From positions 1 through 24,824 of IMG/VR virus record IMGVR_UViG_3300037421_000067: a stretch of 24,824 nucleotides of DNA. One strand, given 5' to 3'. The DNA is from a virus. Numbering within the stretch: the stretch's first letter is position 1; each line of letters begins with the position of its first letter. The notes beneath the pieces are model-generated. The model ran no database searches. It saw only the letters and a program-made list of their open reading frames with translations, and had not been told where the DNA came from. Positions 19,829-24,824 of this stretch are shown piece after piece. A program made the position numbers and the translations under genes.

Positions 19829-20919
19829 TGGCATCCCCTTACGCAACAAAACTAGCAGAAGGCTTTTCCAGCAAAGTGATGCGGGAAGTCTACCTTGGTG
19901 CGATCTTCGATGAAGTCTGCAACAGAGACTACGAAGGCGACATCAACGGCGTAGGCTCCAAGCTCAACATCTTGAGCTTCGCAAAGCTCTCGGAGAAGGT
20001 CTACAGCGGCGCGAACTTGTCCGTTGACGACCTCACCGAAGTCAACGGCCAGCTTGTCATCGACCAGCAGAAGTCATTCTACTGGCGCGAGAAGACGTTG
20101 GCGAAGTGGCAGTCCTACATCAAGGAACCCCGCCCCGTCATCGTCGAGCAGACCGCCGCAGAGCGGAGGAAGAACGTCGACAAATTCATTCTCGGCTTCT
20201 TCAACCGCATCGCCGCAGGAAACCGCGTTGGAACCGACTACACGACCGGCACCGTCGCTATCGACGCTTCCGGCAACGTGACCGGCTCCGGCACGACCTT
20301 CACCTCTTCGATGGTCGGCAAAGCATTTACTTGCACCGGCCTCTCGAAGCAGTACCGCATCGCCACGTTCACGGACACGACTCACATCGCGATCCAGCTC
20401 GACGTGTTCGATGACACGGTTACGGCATACGACGGCGGCGTCATCTCTTCGGGAACTTCGTACACGATCCAGGCGAACACGCCTGTCGCCCTCACCGGCT
20501 CGAACATCATGTCGAACATCTTGGCCCTCAAGCAGAAACTTGACGACCAGGAAGTCCCCGATGAAGACCGCTACCTCGTTGTTCCCCCGATCATCGCCAA
20601 ACTGATCCCGCAGGGTACGAACATCTCGCTCTCTGTTCCGGCAGCTTTCGACGCACTCGTGCGCAAAGGCTTCCTCACCGAGCTTGTTGGATTCAAGGTA
20701 ATCCAGACCCCGCGTGTACAAGGCGACAACACGAACGGCTGGCACGTTATCGCGTGCAACCGCAACTGGCTCACGTTCGCGGACAAAGTCTTGGAAGTCG
20801 GCATGGAAGAAGACCTCATCGGTAACTTCGGCACGGCTTACAAGGACTTGTACGTTTACGGCGCTCACGTCACGGACAACCGATTGAAGTTCGCCGCAGA
20901 ACTCTTCTGCACTGGCTAA
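19828..20919 (+). CDS. major capsid protein (HK97-like fold, with inserted domain)
   Basis: This 363-residue protein would form the icosahedral shell. The N-terminal arm (MASPYATKLAEGFSSKVMRE) and P-domain-like section (RPVIVEQTAAERRKNVDKFI) are followed by VDKFILGFFNRIA. The C-terminal A-domain-like part contains NILALKQKLDDQEVPDEDRY, LVVPPIIAKLI and GFKVIQTPRVQ, features common in P22- and HK97-type capsids. Between them, about residues 133-215 form a separate beta module (TGTVAIDASGNVTGSGTTFT and so on) of the Ig-like 'GTGT...F' type used as surface decoration in phage proteins. The gene is highly C/G-ending in codon use, as expected for strong expression. Confidence 0.82.
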   Translation: MASPYATKLAEGFSSKVMREVYLGAIFDEVCNRDYEGDINGVGSKLNILSFAKLSEKVYSGANLSVDDLTEVNGQLVIDQQKSFYWREKTLAKWQSYIKEPRPVIVEQTAAERRKNVDKFILGFFNRIAAGNRVGTDYTTGTVAIDASGNVTGSGTTFTSSMVGKAFTCTGLSKQYRIATFTDTTHIAIQLDVFDDTVTAYDGGVISSGTSYTIQANTPVALTGSNIMSNILALKQKLDDQEVPDEDRYLVVPPIIAKLIPQGTNISLSVPAAFDALVRKGFLTELVGFKVIQTPRVQGDNTNGWHVIACNRNWLTFADKVLEVGMEEDLIGNFGTAYKDLYVYGAHVTDNRLKFAAELFCTG

Positions 20920-20966
20920 GTCCTAATCCACTAGGGGCATTCGAGAAATCGGGTGCCCCATAGGAC
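20920..20966 (+). terminator. three-part hairpin after the capsid gene
   Basis: Stacked stems gtccta/taggac (20920-20925 with 20961-20966), ggggca/tgcccc (20934-20939 with 20954-20959) and cga-GAAA-tcg (20942-20951, a GNRA loop) form one long hairpin immediately after the stop. ATTTC follows, not a clear T-tract, so it may act as an mRNA stabiliser or processing site rather than a strict terminator. Confidence 0.5.
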
Positions 20967-20971
20967 ATTTC

Positions 20972-20980
20972 AAGGTCGCA
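20972..20980 (+). repeat. AAGGTCGCA leader motif, copy 3
   Basis: This exact copy lies 30 bases before the ATG at 21002, followed by TAAAT as in copy 2. A weaker relative, AAGGCCGAC, lies at 21731-21739 before the GTG at 21756. Confidence 0.5.
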
Positions 20981-21001
20981 TAAATCTAAATCATTAACCC
21001 A

Positions 21002-21499
21002 ATGGCTCGAACCAAATCAATCAACTTTCCGAACACGGAAGGAGAAATGTTGGCATTGTTCGACAAGCTCCAACGGGCAACGGTGAACACCTTACTCGTT
21101 TCAGGAGCGCTTGCGATCCACGGATCAGCTTCCGCAGTCGTTAAGACCGGCTCTATCGCCTATGCGATGGTGGATAGCGTCCTCGTCAAACTCGCCGCCG
21201 CCGATCTTCCCGCCCTTGTCGGAACCGTCACCAATGGAAACTTCAACGTCTTCGTTTTCACCGTGAACGCATCCGGCACGACCAAGACGTACGCCGGAAC
21301 CCAGGCAAGCACCATCGGAGGCGTCGTCTTCCCGACGACCGCAGACGGCGAAGTTCCGCTCGGCTTCGTCATCATCAACCCGACCGGCACCGGCAACTTC
21401 GTAGGAGGCACGACCGCCCTCGACGATGCAACCGTCGTTCCGAACGCGGTCTACGTGAACACGCTCGGCGAATTCTTCCCGCAGTTCTCGACTCTCTAA
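21002..21499 (+). CDS. virion structural protein, decoration/beta-type
   Basis: This 165-residue protein begins MARTKSINFPNTEGEMLALF and has a beta-rich core full of small residues (AGTQASTIGGVVFPTTADGE, then PLGFVIINPTGTG). Its position after the capsid gene and its composition fit a capsid decoration or head-tail minor structural protein. Codon use matches the capsid gene. It has no signal or catalytic motif. The exact role is not determined. Confidence 0.68.
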   Translation: MARTKSINFPNTEGEMLALFDKLQRATVNTLLVSGALAIHGSASAVVKTGSIAYAMVDSVLVKLAAADLPALVGTVTNGNFNVFVFTVNASGTTKTYAGTQASTIGGVVFPTTADGEVPLGFVIINPTGTGNFVGGTTALDDATVVPNAVYVNTLGEFFPQFSTL

Positions 21500-21504
21500 A
21501 TGTT

Positions 21505-21540
21505 TGGCTTGTGGCTCGCAATAACGCGGGCCACCGGCCA
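21505..21540 (+). repeat. intergenic hairpin before the basic late gene
   Basis: A 9-bp stem with one G-U pair (gtggctcgc/gcgggccac, 21511-21519 with 21526-21534, loop aataac) continues outward as tggc/gcca (21505-21508 with 21537-21540). It lies between stop 21499 and the preferred ATG 21551, and it argues against starting that gene at 21500. Confidence 0.5.
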
Positions 21541-21550
21541 GACCCCATTT

Positions 21551-21730
21551 ATGAAGAAGAAAAAGAACTGGATGGCGGGCGCAGTCAAGCATCCCGGCGC
21601 TCTCCGCTCCACCCTCAAAGCAAAACCGGGGAAAGACATCCCCATCGAAAAGCTCAAAGCTGCCGCACGAAAGCCCGGCATAGAAGGCAAACGCGCACGA
21701 CTCGCGATGGTCTTCAAGCGTTCTCACTAA
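21551..21730 (+). CDS. small basic conserved-type phage protein
   Basis: From ATG 21551 this is 59 residues: MKKKKNWMAGAVKHPGALRS, a lysine-rich middle (KPGKDIPIEKLKAAARKPGI) and EGKRARLAMVFKRSH. The opening 'W..GAVK.PGAL' and closing 'GKRARLA' resemble small basic proteins common in phage structural clusters. The frame also opens at ATG 21500, adding 17 residues (MFGLWLAITRATGQTPF), but that part is a perfect-looking hairpin. It may help condense DNA or sit in the virion; the function is unknown. Confidence 0.6.
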   Translation: MKKKKNWMAGAVKHPGALRSTLKAKPGKDIPIEKLKAAARKPGIEGKRARLAMVFKRSH

Positions 21731-21755
21731 AGGCCGACCAATCAGCATCATCAAC

Positions 21756-22415
21756 GTGAACCTCAACACACCCACCCCTGTCCAATACTCACCAATTGGC
21801 CAGACAATTAAAAAGCTCTTGCATACCCGCATCGGAGCCTTCATCGGCTTCCATCTCGGCATCTCCGGCTTCAACCGCATCGAGAACCGAATCGCCCGAT
21901 TCCAGCGGTACTACGAGCAAGGAGAACCACTCGCAAAAGGCGAGTTCCTTCAGCAAATCGAGGGAAGGGACAAAGTAGGCGTCTACCGCGCCGACCGTCT
22001 CCGCTTCTCCTATAACTCCCGCGTCGACGCAGGAGCAGCGCTTTGCGCATCGCTCATCTCAGGCACGACGCTCGGCGGCATCTCATCGCCTTCAACCGCG
22101 AAATATATCGCTGTCTCTCCTACAACCCTCACGCCAGCGAAAGGCGACACCACCCTTTCGGGAGAACTCTCCACGAATGGTTTCACCCGAGCACTCGCAA
22201 CCGCAGGAACCTATACGGCCCCTGCTTCGCTCGACGGAGCCGCGAGCTACATTCTCACGAAAACCTTCACCGCGACCGGCGCACAGACGGTTGCATCAGC
22301 CGCGATCTTCGACGCCGCTTCCACCGGAAACATGTTTGTCGAAGGAAACTTCGCCTCGTCCGCGACTCTCGCGACGAACGACACCTTGACCGTCAACTGG
22401 ACCGTAAACCTCTAG
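21756..22415 (+). CDS. virion structural protein, GTG start
   Basis: This 219-residue protein begins at GTG 21756. The N-terminal third is helical and basic (GQTIKKLLHTRIGAFIGFHL, then RIENRIARFQRYYEQGEPLA), and the C-terminal two-thirds is a beta-rich Ser/Thr/Ala-rich domain (GDTTLSGELSTNGFTRALAT, then SYILTKTFTATGAQTVASAA) ending in a strand (LTVNWTVNL). This combination is common in head-tail or tail-surface proteins. No enzymatic motif is seen. A small basic gene precedes it and a LamG-domain gene follows. Confidence 0.65.
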   Translation: MNLNTPTPVQYSPIGQTIKKLLHTRIGAFIGFHLGISGFNRIENRIARFQRYYEQGEPLAKGEFLQQIEGRDKVGVYRADRLRFSYNSRVDAGAALCASLISGTTLGGISSPSTAKYIAVSPTTLTPAKGDTTLSGELSTNGFTRALATAGTYTAPASLDGAASYILTKTFTATGAQTVASAAIFDAASTGNMFVEGNFASSATLATNDTLTVNWTVNL

Positions 22416-22462
22416 TCGGTAATGAAATAGTTTGAAAATACCCGACCCGTTTTCGATTTTCT

Positions 22463-23677
22463 ATGGGAAAACATTTCCAAGTAGACACTAACGCAACTCT
22501 TACTACCGGCCTCATTTCGTACTGGGAAATGGAAGGTAATTCCAACGACTTTTTCAGTACGAACAATGGTTCAGACACGGCCATAACGTATTCTTCCGGC
22601 AACGGAAAGGTGAATCAAGGAGCGGGATTTAATGGAAGCTCCAGCGTAATATCCTTTACCACCGTATCCGCCTTGCAGCCGACATCGGCATTCTCTGTCG
22701 CGTTTTGGCTAAAGACCAGCACCGCTGCCACCCAAGGGATATTTCAATCATATTCTCAAGCCACGCATGCTTCTGGCTTACAGATTTTCCAACAGGCTTC
22801 GGATAATAAGCTGGTATTGGTGGCTGGCAATGGAGCGGGGTCTTCTAACAGCGAGACTTCTGCTTCCGCAGTCAACGATGGAAATTGGCATCACTATGTT
22901 TGCTGGTTTGATGGAAGCAATCTGAAGATTTATACCGATGGTTCTCCCGGAGCCGCACAATCTTTTAGCGCATCCTTGGGTTACGAAGCAACCAGCTATG
23001 TGAGGATCGGATGCGCCAATAACACCGGCACAAACTTTGTATTTTTGAATGGCAATATTGATGAAGTGGGTTTTTGGAGCAAGGCGCTTTCATCCCAAGA
23101 GATCACTGATTTATACAATGGCGGCTCCGGTCAAACGATGGTAAATAACACAGCTTTTGCGCGTTCGCTTTCAGACTCCATTCTTACGGCAGCTTCTCGC
23201 AGCGCAACGCTTTCCCGAGTCGCTACTTTTAAAAGAAACATGACCGACGCCATTTCGAACGGAGCAAGCAGGCTCGCCACCGTCGCTAAAGGACTCACCA
23301 GGAACATAAGCGCCTCCATCCTCAATGGAGCTTCACGATCAGCAACCGTTTCCAGGTTATTCGGAGTGGTACGCGCTCTTTCTGATTCGATTCTGAGCGG
23401 AGCTTCTCGCAGCGCGACGCTTTCCCGATTAGTCTCCTACTTCCGTTCAATGGCCGATGCTATCTCAAACGCCGCCTCGCGCCTCGCCACTCTCGCCAAG
23501 GGACTCGCCCGCAGTCTCTCAGACGACATTATGAATGCAGAAGGAAGATTTGCCTTCGTCAAGATATTCACGGACGGCATCATCAGTCTCTTCAAGAGTA
23601 AATACACCACTCAGGGGACGACCTACGGCGGGAAATATGCAAAGCAGGACACCGAATTTGAAAACAAATACCAATGA
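22463..23677 (+). CDS. LamG-domain tail/appendage protein with helical repeats
   Basis: This 404-residue protein has a concanavalin/LamG-type jelly roll at about 10-225: GLISYWEMEGNSNDFFSTNN, later FSVAFWLKTSTAA, DGNWHHYVCWFDGSNLKIYT and FLNGNIDEVGFWSKALSSQE. These are the classic signature strands of sugar-binding or adhesive domains. Residues 232-367 hold six helical repeats of 21-24 residues (see the repeat entry), then a short tail with KYTTQGTTYGGKYAKQDTEF. Such proteins usually decorate virions or bind host surfaces. It is less GC-rich at its start than the head genes, suggesting a separately acquired module. Host binding is inference. Confidence 0.78.
   Translation: MGKHFQVDTNATLTTGLISYWEMEGNSNDFFSTNNGSDTAITYSSGNGKVNQGAGFNGSSSVISFTTVSALQPTSAFSVAFWLKTSTAATQGIFQSYSQATHASGLQIFQQASDNKLVLVAGNGAGSSNSETSASAVNDGNWHHYVCWFDGSNLKIYTDGSPGAAQSFSASLGYEATSYVRIGCANNTGTNFVFLNGNIDEVGFWSKALSSQEITDLYNGGSGQTMVNNTAFARSLSDSILTAASRSATLSRVATFKRNMTDAISNGASRLATVAKGLTRNISASILNGASRSATVSRLFGVVRALSDSILSGASRSATLSRLVSYFRSMADAISNAASRLATLAKGLARSLSDDIMNAEGRFAFVKIFTDGIISLFKSKYTTQGTTYGGKYAKQDTEFENKYQ
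23156..23563 (+). repeat. coding repeats, ASR-x-AT motif, two rounds of three
   Basis: Six protein repeats follow the pattern R-x3-D-x-I-x3-ASR-x-AT-x3. They form two rounds of three: repeats 1 and 4 (LSDSILTAASRSATLSR / LSDSILSGASRSATLSR), 2 and 5 (DAISNGASRLATVAKGL / DAISNAASRLATLAKGL) and 3 and 6 (weaker). At DNA level gcttctcgcagcgc recurs around 23190 and 23402. This implies duplication of a ~68-residue block. Confidence 0.75.
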
Positions 23678-23955
23678 GCGAGGAACGCGATACACAGCGG
23701 GAAATAGCCCAGGACAAAATCAACGCCGACATCATGCGTTCTCTTGGCCGTCTTGAAGCAAAGATGGACGACTCAACGAAGAGCTTCGACCGCTTTTTTG
23801 CCGTTCTTCAAAACCACGAAGCACGCATAGCAAAGAGCGAGAATAGCTTGGTCGGCATCAAAGTGAAACTCGGAATCGCCGGAGCATTCATCGGAGCAAT
23901 TTTTTCTGCTTTGGGGCAGTGGATATGGACCAAACTTTTTAACCACTCCGCATGA
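23674..23955 (+). CDS. XhlA/holin-like membrane protein
   Basis: This 93-residue protein starts in an ATGA overlap. A charged N-terminal coiled coil (IMRSLGRLEAKMDDSTKSFD, then VLQNHEARIAKSENSLVGIK) leads to one C-terminal transmembrane helix (GIAGAFIGAIFSALGQWIWT, about 68-87) and a short tail. The coiled coil plus a single C-terminal helix matches the haemolysin XhlA type of phage lysis-associated proteins and some tail-linked membrane proteins. No endolysin is seen nearby, so a lysis role is only suggested. Confidence 0.6.
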   Translation: MSEERDTQREIAQDKINADIMRSLGRLEAKMDDSTKSFDRFFAVLQNHEARIAKSENSLVGIKVKLGIAGAFIGAIFSALGQWIWTKLFNHSA

Positions 23956-24824
23956 TCCGCGTATCACCCTTTGGAGCCTTCGCAGGATTCTCGGACGTTC
24001 CTCGTCCCGGCACTTCGTACTACACACAGGGACTCACCCACTCCCTCATGGGCATGGGAACCCTTTACAACATTCAAAACAAGATTGACAGTGGAGCAGT
24101 TTCGGGTATGGGCAATATCAAATACTTTGCCCTCGCAAATGGCGTCATGTATGCGCAAGACGACGCCGGTCAGATTCTCAAGGAAACCACGCCCGGCAAT
24201 TATGATTTCGCTATCGTACGATCCCCCGGCGGCAACGGCGCGGGCCTCGTCGGCGACCAGAAGGGCAGACTTCTCTATGCGCAGAATTCCAATCTTGGCA
24301 AGTATGACGGCTCTTACAATGACAGTTGGCAATCGCTCAACACAGGCCAGCATCCGATGGACACCTATGAGGACCTTGTCGTTATCGGAAATGTTTCTTC
24401 GGTCGCGGTGCTGTTTTCCGACGATTCCTTCAATTCTTCCGCGCTCGGCCTTCCCCAAGGCATGACCGTAACCGCAGTTCGTTCCGGCCCGACCGGAATT
24501 CTCATCGGCGCAAACTTCGGATACCAGGGTGCCATCATCCTTTGGGACGGCAATGCCTTACGAGCAAAAACACCCTGGAAGTGGGTGAAGGGGCAGATAC
24601 TCTCCATCGACCGGCACGGCGAGAACTGGATAGTCAAAACAACGCGGGAAATCATCCTCACGAACGGCTACACCGTAAAGATAATCACCGGCATCCTTGA
24701 CGATGAATTGAGCTTCAACAATTACCAAGGCTCGAATCTCCCTCAACAGATGGTCGTCGTCAACGAAACCATCGTGTTTCTCAATACACTCGCGAGTGGC
24801 TCTCCAAGCTATCAAATCGGGAGA
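23952..24824 (+). CDS. tail/appendage protein, runs off the right edge
   Basis: This gene starts at ATG 23952 in an ATGA overlap and remains open for 291 codons to the window edge. The sequence is beta-rich with repeated short strand-turn units (IKYFALANGVMYAQDDAG, GAGLVGDQKGRLLYAQNS, GPTGILIGANFGYQGAIILW, GQILSIDRHGENWIVKTT). This resembles a beta-propeller, a fold used in phage tail and spike proteins. It has no clear signal or enzyme motif. The missing 3' part prevents a firm identification. Confidence 0.65.
   Translation, partial: MIRVSPFGAFAGFSDVPRPGTSYYTQGLTHSLMGMGTLYNIQNKIDSGAVSGMGNIKYFALANGVMYAQDDAGQILKETTPGNYDFAIVRSPGGNGAGLVGDQKGRLLYAQNSNLGKYDGSYNDSWQSLNTGQHPMDTYEDLVVIGNVSSVAVLFSDDSFNSSALGLPQGMTVTAVRSGPTGILIGANFGYQGAIILWDGNALRAKTPWKWVKGQILSIDRHGENWIVKTTREIILTNGYTVKIITGILDDELSFNNYQGSNLPQQMVVVNETIVFLNTLASGSPSYQIGR

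Noticed and set aside
20074-20868. Long open frame on the minus strand opposite the capsid gene
   Set aside because: It is the antisense of strongly coding, C-ending capsid codons; its translation is Val/Asp/Arg-rich low-complexity sequence without a family pattern.
1-24824. tRNA genes, CRISPR arrays and an integrase
   Set aside because: No tRNA T-arm or acceptor pattern, no regularly spaced repeats and no recombinase catalytic motif were seen on reading through; a dedicated scan could still find a divergent one.
1-24824. Alternative genetic code (UGA as glycine) for a CPR host
   Set aside because: TGA serves as the stop at many ATGA gene overlaps, and the recognised proteins need no UGA readthrough.

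Overview
The window looks like part of a tailed-phage genome, a prophage, or a phage-plasmid. It has a recognisable head module: terminase small and large subunits, portal, a scaffold-like protein, an HK97-type major capsid protein and a LamG-domain appendage protein. It also has phage-style DNA metabolism genes: an ERF-type annealing protein, SSB, a DnaG-like primase and a DUF1064 protein. TGA is used throughout as an ordinary stop in ATGA overlaps, so the standard bacterial code applies. Several features resemble what is seen in Candidate Phyla Radiation (Patescibacteria) genomes and their elements: a replication-relaxation family protein beside DUF87/VirD4-like ATPases, a tiny 'ARLGGKAVLKKYG' type protein, and + strand starts with little Shine-Dalgarno signal. 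The host assignment is an inference.

Layout. (1) 1-4145: a leftward excisionase-like HTH gene, a non-coding stretch rich in inverted repeats, then a rightward overlapping operon of two membrane proteins, a HerA/VirD4-like ATPase and a replication-relaxation protein. (2) 4147-6843: a small basic gene with an apparent frameshift, a leftward hypothetical with its own terminator, a second HerA/VirD4-like ATPase and a coiled-coil protein. (3) 6905-8166: a leftward primase operon. (4) 8235-8456: a control region with a perfect DnaA-box match and a good sigma70-type promoter. The promoter starts exactly at a ~170-nt inverted-repeat-closed structure, which I call as a probable structured non-coding RNA. 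(5) 8464-10753: tiny zinc-finger and membrane proteins, then the ERF protein and SSB. (6) 10852-13808: about ten accessory genes, nearly all joined by ATGA overlaps. (7) 13829-14245 and 16093-16359: two isolated leftward genes with strong Shine-Dalgarno sites, which look like morons, on either side of the terminase genes. (8) 14550-24824: the late morphogenesis module, cut off in a tail or appendage gene at the right edge.

How it may work. The primase, ERF protein and SSB would support replication and recombination. Terminase, portal, scaffold and capsid would package DNA into a head. The two coupling-protein-like ATPases, two membrane proteins and the replication-relaxation protein look like a plasmid maintenance or DNA-transfer module and are not a normal part of a virion. 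The most unusual points are this combination, the candidate RNA at 8286-8456, a large terminase gene split by a +1 frame change, an exactly repeated leader motif in front of structural genes, and many perfect intergenic hairpins. No integrase, tRNA or CRISPR array was seen.
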